DNA of 64,000 nt. Origin: Rotaria sp. Silwood1 (taxonomy: Eukaryota > Rotifera > Eurotatoria > Philodinida > Philodinidae). The stretch covers positions 1,748,395-1,812,394 of the forward strand of contig CAJNOP010000003.1 in NCBI GenBank assembly GCA_905250075.1, read 5' to 3'. Of the stretch, positions 1 through 10,691 are shown piece after piece. Every line of letters begins with the position of its first letter. The first letter of the stretch is position 1. The translations under genes were made by a program, and so were the position numbers. The notes beneath the pieces were generated by a model. That model saw only the letters and a list, made by a program, of their open reading frames with translations, was not told the origin of the DNA and did no database searches.

Positions 1-3000
1 TAATAGTGTATAAGAAGTTATTTTTATTGGAGAAGAAAAATTATTTATTAAGAAAAAAACAAGAATATTAATATTAATGTTTACATCGAGATTTTGTCTA
101 AGATTATAAAGAAAAAGGAATATAACAAGACATTTAAAAGAGGCAAAATAAAATGCAGCATTATTTCTATGGCTAGACACAACATTATGTAGGAACAATT
201 TATCAAAAACGTGTATCTATGTTTAAAAATTTCAGTTAAAATCAAGTGATCTGTATTTAGTGTTATTCAATAAGTACCGTAGAATCATTTTCAATTATAT
301 GTATGAATGAGGACAACAAACATTATTTTCGCCTACAGGAAGAAAGAAAAATCTACCAAATTATCAAAATAGTTGATATCCTTATAACTTTATAATTGAA
401 ATGCTTCATCTTACATTCAAAACAAGAGATTTATATCAGTATAATGATAACCTAAATAAACTCTGGTTAAACGTTATATCATATTTATTAATCATTTGTA
501 CGATAAACAATAATACTACAAATAAACTATGGTTTTTTTTTTCGTACTCTCTATGATTTTAGCTCGTATGCATCGATTTTATGGATTTTATGCGAATATA
601 AATATATACGTATAGTTTTGTAAAAAAAAGAAAAAGAAAATAAAAGCCACACATATTAAAAGTTATTCATATTTTGATAACAAACTGAGTCATTTAACCA
701 CAAGGATATACCTAATTTGTCTATCATATTAACAATTGGTATGTGATGCTATTGAATTAATTTTTTATGATTTTTTTTTCAGGTGCTCAATCTTCTTTTT
801 CTTTTCCCTGAATAAAATGAAATAATCGTATTTATATTCAGTTTTTTTTTGACAGTGTTAAACATTACTATCTTATTCATCTAGATATCAATCATAACAC
901 GTATAAACTCAAAGAAGTTTATCTGTGTGCATATCGCTGTATGCTTTCTTTCTATCGCGCAATCAATAGCTTTGGATAAAAAACGATTTAGTGTCATTAT
1001 AAAAATGCATACGACAGATATTCATTACAGATATATTCAACTGATTTATTGGTTTCTAAAACAACAATTCAGGTTTTTTTTGTTTTTTTTTATTATGTAT
1101 CAAATAATAAATTGAGCTAGAAACAATCTAATTATATGCAATCTATGATATTTAGTGTACTGATATTATGTGTAAAACAGTATATTAAAAGTCAATCATT
1201 TTAGTGAGTTGAATAATATGCTGAATATTTTGTTGAACACGAAAATAAAATTTTTCTCGGAAGTTTTTAAATAATAAAATAAAGTGTGTTCGACTCTTTA
1301 GTCTTTTTTCAATCAAACAATAACGTCATCATTGAATGTGGCAGTTTCGAGAAGTGTTGTTCAAGTGACTTGACTACTCTTTCCTTCCCTCTCTTTCGCT
1401 CTCTCTTTTATGTATATATAGGTCTTCTCATTTATTTGTCATATCACTCTAAAGAAATCGCATTCTCTCTCTTCTTCATTCACTTTCCCTCTTCAATAAT
1501 ATATACACAAATGTACACGATCTACTTTCTCTCTATGTAACTGTATGTGTATGTCTTTATAACAACGAAATGTGTGTATATGCACATATAGTTTCTTAAT
1601 ATTCGAACACAATCATCATCGATCATAAATTTTTTTTTTCTTCTCCATCTACATTTATATTACAAAAGAAAGAAAAAAAACCATCAGTTGTCTACTATAT
1701 TCGCTCAATACAAACCTGTAATCAGACATCCGGTTTTAATGTCTTTTCTTTTTTTCTCTTGTGCTGGTGCGCTTTCTAATCGATCACACGCGTATACCAT
1801 ATGTATGCTGTCTAATACTTGTTAGATTGTATGATTTAGTAAGAAAATAATAGAAGATATTAGCAAACCCTTGGAAACACCTGTTTATTTATTTCAAGAC
1901 GATCTTTGTTTTTATATTTCAGTATACGCATAGAGAAAGAGCACCATATGTATATTTTACATACAGGTTAAGAAAAACTAAATAATTGTTTGTTGACATT
2001 AAAAAAAAAATGCAATAAATTTTTGCTTTAGTATTTAGAATTCTTTATTGTATAAAAAAAAGCAGATCTGTTTTCTATTTTTTTTATTCTAATCCTTGTC
2101 AATAACTAGAGTCTGTTGTTTAGTTGATTTCTATTGCAGCTGCTGACGCTTACTGTTTGTGCCTCGAGAGTGTGACATTTGTAATCTATCCTTTGACTAT
2201 TTCTGATTGCTTGCCACACCAATACTAGTAACAACACGGAGTCAACATAGATTAGCTTTGTTATCTCTTTGTCTATATGTGCATCTATCTACGACCAATA
2301 GATCGTGGAAAAATAGTGTGTCTAAGTACTCGTTGTCCAGATTGATGGACTTTTATCTATTAACTCATTTTTTGTTTTTGTATCGCTTCGTTATTTTGTC
2401 TTCGACAACATTTGCTAGCGATACTGATGGATAAAAGATAGATTGAGATCTGGACGCCTTTTACTAAGTGCGGATACCGATGGTGATGATGTGACACGCT
2501 TCGCTGTTATCTGTCTTAACATTGCATATACGCTAATTGTCAATGAGAAGAGCACGAGCATGCATCCATTTGTGTGTATGCGTGCATTAAATATGTATTA
2601 CGAGAAGGAAAAGAAAAAGAAGGTTCGGATTTCTTCATTGATTTATGCTCAGTGGTTACAGAATAGGATTTGAATGACAAAAATCAACAATGTAATTAGA
2701 GATCTTGCTTATTTATCATTTTTTTTTGACACGTAGACAAAAAAAGGTAAAGAAGAGCAAAACACCTTGAAAATTTATGTAAAATAATGATGGTGATGTG
2801 ATCAGTAAATCAATTTACAGCGTATGTATGTCATATTCCAAAACAAAGAAGTGTTATGCATTTGGAATTCTTTCAGGTGGCATATAAGATCGTATACTAA
2901 TACTAAGTCATATAGTTAGATATTATTTATCTATTGTCTTTTGTTGTTTATCTCTCATTGTTAATGTTATGTTTATGTCTGATTATTGCTTTCTTTCGTA

Positions 3001-3722
3001 CCATTCACCACAGGGACCGTTTTCTTTTCTGTTCACCAGTTCCTTTTTCTTTCTTTCTTTGTTTTTCGTGTATTGTTGATTGAGTTTCGCTTGCATTTCT
3101 CTTTTTTTTTTATAGTCAAACCAAGCACATACGTATATACATAGACATATGAAAAGGCACTTATTAGAGATGTTTGCTGGAGGGCTTGAGAAAAGAATGA
3201 GTACGCACGAGAACAGAAAATATCTACATCTTCTTCTTCTCTTGACTTCCTTTTTGATAGTGTTGTATGATGCAGAACATATACATCAATGAGTTATGCA
3301 TTATATTAATGCAAAGAGCGAAAAGAGTGTATCACTCGTTTTCTTCATAAATACATATGTATACACTTGTGTCTCTCTCCCTCTCCCCCTCTCTCCTTCT
3401 CTCTTTTTTTCATTTTACGGTCTAATTGCAAAAAAAAAACAGCAAGTTAATAAATCAGGTGAGGAGTCATAGACGCGATTTGTTAATTAAATTTATTTAT
3501 GTGATGTGTCAAAGTAAACTGTGTTGATTAGAAAAGAAAAAAGCATCATTTATAAAGTATTTATCATATATGAAAGTATTTTTCGAGAAAAGAAACATTA
3601 TAGGATTCACCTAACATCTATTATAAATTATTTCATATATTGGTTGTCAATATCTTTTCTATGATTGAAACTTGTTGATAATATTGTTATTGAAGATATA
3701 TTTTGAAGATTACAACAGAAAT
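1..3722. other. Non-coding upstream region with CT-rich tracts
   Basis: I see no coding exon on either strand in this 3.7 kb. The open frames present are short and of random composition. Pyrimidine-rich tracts stand out on the plus strand at about 1377-1411, 1464-1494, 3041-3069 and 3371-3409, the last made almost only of CT dinucleotides. The stretch ends just before the first exon of the colmedin gene, so it probably holds that gene's promoter and 5' UTR. No TATA box or other core element can be named with confidence. Confidence 0.6.
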
Positions 3723-5834
3723 ATGCCAACAGAAAAATCAATACATACTACACGTTACGATACATCATCACGGCTTCATATTATTGTTTTATATTTACTT
3801 ATTGCTAGTCTTACAATAGCATGGGGAATTTATTTTGTTCATTTTTCTCGTAATGTTCAAAATCATATGGAATCAACTTACGCTGAATTAAGTCTTATCA
3901 AAGAACGATTAGAAGTACTTGAATCAACACAAATAACAGTTTCAACAAATATAAATGGATTTGATGCATTACGTCGTCAATCAAGACATACTCGTATAAG
4001 AACTAAATCAAGCCATCATAAACAGCTGCAACAAAAACAAAAGCAAGATCAACAAAACGAACATGAAGAACAACAAAACTCGGATCTACTTGTTGGTTCA
4101 ATTCATTTTAAAGTACCGGTAAGAAGCAATAATTGATTATTAAGACAATATTTGCGAATTAATTATAGCCAGTAGCAATGACAACATTTTGTGTAAAATC
4201 AGTTGATCATTGTAAAAAGTTAGTTACGGAAAATGAAGGTAAATTATATGAAATACTTTCTTCCTTATATATATATTTATATATATATATATTTAACTTT
4301 CTTTGAGAATTACGAGGTCCGAAAGGTGAACAAGGACCACGCGGTTATACAGGTTTGCCTGGTATGTCTGGTCTTATGGGACCGCAAGGACCACCAGGTA
4401 AGATAATTAAAAAAAAATTAAATCTGTACGATTGTAAATGTGTATCAAAGGACCACCAGGTCCAATTGGTTTTACTGGACCAGCGGGTCCTCCAGGACCT
4501 AAAGGCGATCGAGGTGAATCCATTCGAGGTGAACAAGGTATGTTGCTCAAAGAGAAAAGAAAACAAAAATACTTACCAACTATTGATTTTTTAAGGTCTT
4601 TCGGGTCCAATGGGCCCACCAGGATTTCCAGGTCCACGTGGTGAGATGGGTCTTCGAGGTCCACCGGTAGGTTTAATTACAAAAATTGTTTTTGTTTAAT
4701 ATAGATTTTCATATAACTAGAGCGTCTGTACATGTCCTTCGGCAACATTATCTTTTCAACCATCAGCATCATCTTCATTACCATTTTCACCAGGTTCATC
4801 AAGTTCAGATCAAAAACAAGGTTTGTATATAGTTTCTCAAATAGATCATTAATTATTTACAAATTTTATTTTTTAATACCAGATTCTTCACGACGTGATG
4901 GTAAGTTATATTGAAAGAAACATAAACAAAAATTCATTAGTTTCTTATTTTTTTTTCTCTGAAAATAAAATCAGCCGTTCTTAGTCGTGCACAACGTAAG
5001 TTATAAATAATCAAATTTTTATGTAGGATTATTGAAAAAGTGAATTTATCTTGTTAAGGATGTGTATTTTCATTTATTGGTACACCTGTGCTTCTTAAAG
5101 AAGATAATTTTACATTTGGCGCTTGGTTTAAAGATCCAATGCCTAAAACTGCAAATGGTGCTCAAAAAGTTTATGTTACACGACATGTTACTGGTACACT
5201 TTTATATGAATATAATAGTGAAGCTGATTTAATTAATGATACACCTAATCGTATTATAACATTACCATATCCATATTCAGGCGTTAATCATGTTGTTTAT
5301 CAAGGAAGTTTTATTTATAATGTTCAATATAAAAATACAATTATACGTATTGATCTTGTTTCGGAAACAGAAGCGCAAAGTGTTGAAATACCTGCCAGTC
5401 GTGAACCTCTTTATAATACACCACAATCAAGTTGGTATGATTTTTCAATAGATGAAAATGGTCTATGGTTATTATATCGTCAACAACATACAAGAAATTT
5501 TATAGCCGCTAAAATTAATCCTGATACATTAGATACACAAAAAATGTGGATATTGCCATATAATCCATCAAGTTTAAGTCAAGGGTTTATTGCATATGGC
5601 GTTTTCTATGGTGTACAACATTACAATAAACAACATTCTTATATTGATACTGTTTATGATATTTATTCAAATTTAGCATTTACAACAATGAAAATACAAT
5701 TTTCTGTACCATTTCAATTTTTAGTTCAATTAACATATAATCCATATGAAGGAAAAATATTTGCTTGGGATAATAAACATTTACTTTATTATGTTTATAA
5801 TGTTCAACGTGACAAAACTTTTAAATGTTCATAA
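3723..5834 (+). CDS. Colmedin/gliomedin-like type II membrane protein (collagen + olfactomedin)
   Basis: Predicted cell-surface protein of the gliomedin/colmedin (UNC-122) group, which in other animals acts in cell adhesion and synapse or node organisation. Exons: 3723-4118, 4169-4238, 4317-4397, 4451-4537, 4596-4666, 4721-4820, 4883-4900, 4975-4995, 5059-5834; all join in phase. Order of parts: short cytoplasmic tail; a membrane segment near residues 20-40 (IVLYLLIASLTIAWGIYF); a coiled-coil-like, Gln/Lys-rich stalk; Gly-X-Y collagen repeats spread over three exons (GPKGEQGPRGYTG at the start); a Ser/Pro-rich linker; a basic linker coded by two microexons of 18 and 21 bases; and an olfactomedin domain starting RCVFSFIG and ending FKCS. 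The ATG at 3723 was chosen because the open frame further upstream starts only with TTG. An acceptor-like AG lies five bases before this ATG. The order membrane-collagen-olfactomedin makes the family call firm; the orthologue name is not certain. Confidence 0.92.
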
Positions 5835-6814
5835 TAATGATTAACATCAATGTCCGGTGATGATTAGAACCAAAAAAACAAAACAAAACGAAAACAGTAT
5901 CGACATTTTAGTTTATTTTCTCATTTGTTTTTCTCAGGTGTATGCTTATTCGTATTTGATCATTATTAAAACAAAGCCTTTTATCCTGTTTTTTTTTCTT
6001 TTTCATTTTTTTTTGCTAAGTATAAATAAAAGAAGTTTGTATGTTTGTCTAGCTTTTATCTCCTTTCCATTTCTTGATATTACCGCTATTGTCACGGATG
6101 AGGGCAAGGTTATGATGAATATGCACATGAACTTGAAGTAGTGATAGAAAAACCTTCAACATAAAGGTATAAGATACGGTAATATATTTCAACTGATCAC
6201 AATCTTATGTTGAAGGTTTCTTTTTTGGTTCTTATCGATATCGACGAATATTTGGTGACTTAGATAATGTTTTAGAGTATATCAATAGAGTCATACATAT
6301 ACGACATATAGCAACAATACCAATCACATAAACATTGATTAGAAACAAATTAGCAGAGATACATTCAAGTAAACAGGACATTTTTACTAACTGGCATTTT
6401 AATCAAGGACAGGTACCAATTTTATTGAACCAATATATACTGTCTCGCCTTCATTTTTCTTTGTATGTATATGAGTATGTATATGAGAAATCAATGATGC
6501 AAATCGATGCCTTCTTTCTTTTATTCATGTTAGGTATGCAATTTTTTTCTTGTCAGTTTTTATGTTTCGTTCATATGGCAATAATGATTATAAGAGAAGC
6601 GTACACTTAAATTGTCAATTATTTCAGTAATTCAAAATTTGGTCATCTCCTTGCGTCTGGCTACACACATTAAAAAACAAGACATATTGCTATTGTCCCT
6701 TGGTGTATATAGATTCAAGTGACGCTTGAAATACGAGGGTCATTCCTTGTTCTTTGTATAAATTTATCTTAATTTAAACGTCGACTCAATTATCTTTAAA
6801 AAGAAACATTCCAA
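5835..6814. other. Intergenic region
   Basis: No supported exon is seen. It contains a 15-base perfect inverted repeat (listed separately). The long open frames here are T-rich and lack family signal. Confidence 0.6.
6150..6219. repeat. Perfect 15-bp inverted repeat (hairpin)
   Basis: The arm aaaccttcaacataa at 6150-6164 is exactly complementary to ttatgttgaaggttt at 6205-6219, with a 40-base spacer. It lies about 320 bases beyond the colmedin stop codon. It could be a hairpin in the 3' end of that transcript or the remnant of a small inverted-repeat element. Confidence 0.7.
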
Positions 6815-8016
6815 ATGTTCGGCAGCGCATATCCATGTTCATTTCCAATATGTCCACAACCAATCATGTGCCCATATGATGTACCTGTTCCACAGCCTTT
6901 TCCTTGTCCTGTTCCTGTACCACAACCTTTTCTTCAAAATATAATACAACCTGTTGATGTGCCCATTCCACATACAATTCAGCCTGTCATCATACCGAAA
7001 CCAGTTTGTGTACCTTTTCCTAGGCCAGTACCAGTACCCGTAGACCGTCCATATGCTGTACAGGTTCCACAGCCTGTGCCTATACCGGTACCAGTAGAAC
7101 GTCAATGTCCTGTACCTGTTCCAAGGCCTGTACCAGTTCCGGTTGAAACTCCATGTCCGGTACCTGTCCCAGTTTGTGTACCAGTTCCACAACCATGTCC
7201 GATAGCTCAGCCTATCATAGTACGAGAGCCAGTATGTGTTCCTGTACCAGTACCAATACCTATGCAAACACCTCAACAATATCAATACAGAGTGCAAGAG
7301 GTATGTAAGAAGTACATTTTATATTAAAACTCCATATGTGTATATATATATATACGAATCTCTTCATTACCAATCTCTTTTTCCTTGCAGTATTATGCTC
7401 CACCTCCATATTGTTGTCCAGAAGAATATTGTGTTGACGAACCTATATGTATAAAACGTCGTCATCGACGACGACGACGATGTAGATCAGTTACACCGCC
7501 TCCATTACCACCAATCATTATTCCCATTCCAATACCAGAACCAACACCTCCACCACTTCAAGTAACTGAATATGTTCAAGACATTTATCCACCAGCACAA
7601 GTTTATACTGATCAAGTTGCTGTAGTATGTTTATTAATACTATATCTTTTTTGTTAAGTGTTAATTCAATATTTAATGTTTATCTAAAGGGTTACGTTGC
7701 TCAAAATACAGTATGTCAACAACCTTGTCAAATTCAAAAAACAGAATCACTTAATTGCCAGCCAGCAGTTATTTTACCACCATCATCTCCCTGTATACAA
7801 CCACAACAACAATTCATTCAACAAGTACCAAGCGATCAATGTGTTCAACAACAAATCATGCAACAATTACCGACTGGTCAATGTGTTGAACGACCACTTT
7901 GCGTTGGTGGTGGTGGCACTCAAACTATTATGGCATCACAACAACCTTTTGTTTCTCCATCGAATTCAATTGGTTTGATAAATTCTTGTTCGTCTGGTAC
8001 AAAATGGATTTCTTAA
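6815..8016 (+). CDS. Pro-Val-repeat, Cys-containing protein of unknown function
   Basis: Three exons (6815-7300, 7391-7624, 7690-8016) join in phase 0 and give about 348 residues. The first 160 residues are built from irregular Pro-Val repeats such as CPVPVPVCVPVPQPCP, with a Cys or an Arg/Glu pair at intervals. Exon 2 has a YYAPPPYCCPEEYC segment followed by an Arg/His-rich run (RRHRRRRRCR) and more Pro-Val repeats. Exon 3 is Gln/Cys-rich and has no repeat. There is no signal peptide or membrane segment, so an intracellular structural or cross-linked protein is possible; that is inference only. I do not recognise a family. The antisense open frame over exon 1 is a shadow of the repeat. The gene ends 74 bases before the stop codon of the convergent gene on the minus strand. 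Confidence 0.8.
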
Positions 8017-8090
8017 ACATTATTTTCATTCTTTTGCTCATTATTATGAACAACCGAAAGAAAAAAAAAAGACTACAGAAAAAAATAAAT

Positions 8091-8774
8091 TTAAAATGGC
8101 ATTTTAGGTAAATAAAATCGTGGAATAACTTCAGGATAAGCTTTATCATTGAATGTTGGTACTAAATTAAAAGACAAAAGAAAAAGAGAATTTATTTATT
8201 AAAGACAGTTATTAAATTCTCTAATATGTAATTTACTTACCGGCACCTCTCGGTGGATATTGCTTCGGTGTATAAGCATAACGACCTAATCGATTTTGTT
8301 CAATATGTTTTAAATGTTGTATACTTTTCAATTTTGGATTTTTAAATTCATGTTGCATTTCCGTTTCAATTACATTATCACGTATTCGTCGACGACCCGT
8401 TGCTAATATTAATATAATTTAAAAATAAATTTCTTATCTATAGATAATATTAATTAATAAATATTACAAAAAGAAAAGAATTTTCGCATCAATATTAAAA
8501 ATGGTCTTTACATTTGAATAGTCTAGATCAATAAAAGAAAAAAAATCAAGTTTACTTACTTAATAAATCAAGAAGTGCTAATTCATCACGAATAAAACCT
8601 GTTGTCCAATTTTCTTTTACTTAAATAAAAAAAAAACAAACAAAGTTACAATGTATTTAAGCAAGAAAAAAATCTATCAATATATTAATTGCTATTCATA
8701 CATGAACGATGGAGATGTTCGACGGTTCGTTTTTGCTTATCATCTTTCGTGTTTGGCTGATTAAGATCAGTCAT
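8091..8774 (-). CDS. Small conserved-looking protein, 121 residues, four exons
   Basis: Exons (transcript order) are 8702-8774, 8560-8619, 8241-8402 and 8091-8161. All four junctions have GT/AG ends, keep phase 1, and join into 366 bases with a single stop. The protein starts MTDLNQPNTKDDKQKR, contains ENWTTGFIRDELALLDLL and a basic RRRIRDN segment, and ends in an aromatic/proline-rich tail (FNDKAYPEVIPRFYLPKMPF). It has no signal peptide or membrane segment. I do not recognise the family. The short, basic, Pro/Tyr-rich makeup resembles ciliary microtubule inner proteins, but that is only a resemblance in style. None of its exons is long, so it is easily missed by open-frame searches. Confidence 0.8.
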
Positions 8775-9404
8775 ATTTGTTATTAATAATCGTGCTACAC
8801 ACAAGTATGTCTGTAGTCTATCAAAATGAAGTTTCTTTTTTGTTTCAATTCTGGCGTATAGAAACAAGAAAAAAATAATAATAATTCCATTAAAATATCA
8901 AAGTTCTGCTTTTTTTTCGTTCTCAATGAACCATTTGTTATTTTTGTTTTGTTACTCTTGAGTACATTTTCATTGGCAATCACAGAAAATGTTATCGTGT
9001 TGATTGATGAAAAAAGTTTCTCTTTTGTTTTTATTTCACATTTGACAACTATTTGAGAATAGAACTGCATATTTTCATAAGTAGCAACAATTTTCTTAAA
9101 TTAATCGATTAAAAAAAGCGAATGGAAGATACTATATTACATCACTATGAGTATTGACATTATTCTTTAAATTTATGATTGATAAATAATTTAAGATAAG
9201 AGATCAAATTCTTTTAAAATCTTATTAATCCGATAGTATTTTACACAGACAAATTTATTTTCAACTGATTTATTCGAATTCTTGGTTTTTATTGATGAGA
9301 AAAGTAACACTACTATGTCTGGCTACTGTTAGTATGCGCTTCGGCGGATTGCCAATATTTTTTTTTCTCTTAGTAGATTATCAACCTAAACGCATAGTTA
9401 TGAC
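8775..9404. other. Intergenic region between divergent genes
   Basis: This lies between the start of the 121-residue minus-strand gene and the proposed first exon of the bHLH gene. No exon is seen; the minus-strand open frames have no family signal. Confidence 0.5.
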
Positions 9405-10691
9405 ATGACATCAAACAAATGGTAAAAAAAAAGAAATAAATAAGTAGAAGTTGTCCTAAGAAGGAGAATGGAACGAAAGAAAGTATAAAATAGAAATGCT
9501 TTCACGTTCGCATGTGTGTGTAACCATTCCTTATGGTAGCAGTATGCTTCCATTCCTATGTGTGTGTCTCTTTCTCTCAGTCTCTCTTTTATAGTGAACA
9601 TGTGTTGCAAGTAATCATCATGCGAATAGACTAGTCAGTGATGACGGCTGTTGTATATGTGGGTGTTGAATGCTAAGAAAGTGGTAAAGAAAGAATAAAG
9701 AAAACAGTAGCAAGAACAGAAGCAGGCGGCAATAGGGATGTAACAGAAGAGACAAAAGAAATGTGTATGTGCTCTAACACAATCTGTTAAGACACACACC
9801 CGGTCGAACTTCCGTTCTATTTCTTTCAATTATTGATCATGCTTTGCAAGTAAAAAAAAAACGGCACTGACAAATTTCAACTATCGTACTATCAATGTCA
9901 TAAATAGAGCTAATAACAAAAAAAAATGAATAAGTAAGCCATATAATCTAACTTAAATTGAAAAGGAAACAGAACAAAAAAAAGAACAAAAATCCCTTAA
10001 TACTTTGATTTTTCTCTTTCGTTTTTACAGCTCATCAACGGTAAAATTAGAACCGATCGAATTTGATAACCATCATATTGTTGATAACACAATAAACCTT
10101 ACAGTAGCATCTATGCCACATTCGAATCGAATGAAAAGATCTCGTAAAGCAGCTCATCCATCAAAAACTATTAAGCCATCAATACAAACATCTTATCTGA
10201 ATCAAATAACAACGGATACATCATATATACAAGTCGAAGAACCATCTACTTTTATAATGACTTCTACCGATGATGAATTATCTAACTTACCACAATTTGA
10301 TCAAATAGATGAACAAGAAAACAATGATGAAAGTTATATTGATATGAATGAAGAATCTTCTATTAGACATAACCATCAACATCATATATCATCAAAACGA
10401 CCACGTTTAAGTCACAATAAACGTTTAGAAGCTAATGCACGTGAACGTGAACGTGTACATAATTTAACAGCAGCATTTGAAGCATTAAGACAAGTTATAC
10501 CTATGTATGGTGATCAACCAAAATTAAGTCGATTATCAATATTACGTATTGCTTGTTCATATGTACATGTTCTTGGTGCATTAAATCAAATTGATTTTAG
10601 TCAAGGACAAAATGCCTATACATTAAACGAATCTTTTCATATGCTTTCATGTACAATTCTAAATGAACTTAAGCGAAAAAAGAATAACTAA
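9405..10691 (+). CDS. ATOH8: ATOH8/net-type bHLH transcription factor
   Basis: Nuclear bHLH transcription factor expected to bind E-box DNA as a dimer. The main exon starts after a clear acceptor (ttttacag, exon from 10031) and runs to the stop at 10691. The bHLH domain lies in its last third: basic region RLEANARERERVHNL, helix 1 AAFEALRQVIP, loop with QPKLSR, helix 2 LSILRIACSYVHVLGAL. The run KLSxLxILRIACxY and the tail that follows match the ATOH8/net group better than other atonal relatives. The exon begins in the third codon position, so an upstream exon must supply two bases. The best candidate is 9405-9421, an ATG plus five codons ending at a GT donor (MTSNK then TGC), with a 609-base intron. 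The domain call is firm; the 17-base first exon is tentative. The acidic, Ser/Thr/Asn-rich N-terminal half is poorly conserved. Confidence 0.85.
9566..9590 (+). repeat. CT-rich tract in proposed first intron of the bHLH gene
   Basis: A short tract of CTCT repeats (tctctttctctcagtctctc) resembling those upstream of the colmedin gene and of the Ly6-like gene. Confidence 0.5.

Noticed and set aside
2207-2673. Two adjacent plus-strand open frames upstream of the colmedin gene
   Set aside because: Composition is random, no domain or splice pattern, and no conserved motif.
6839-7297. 152-codon open frame antisense to the Pro-Val-repeat exon
   Set aside because: It is the mirror of a regular GTxCCx repeat (Tyr/Trp/Arg-rich translation) with no splice partners; the sense strand has three matching exons.
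8795-9829. Several minus-strand open frames between the 121-residue gene and the bHLH gene
   Set aside because: Low-complexity Phe/Lys/Cys-rich translations without motifs; one overlaps the 121-residue gene's upstream region only by chance.
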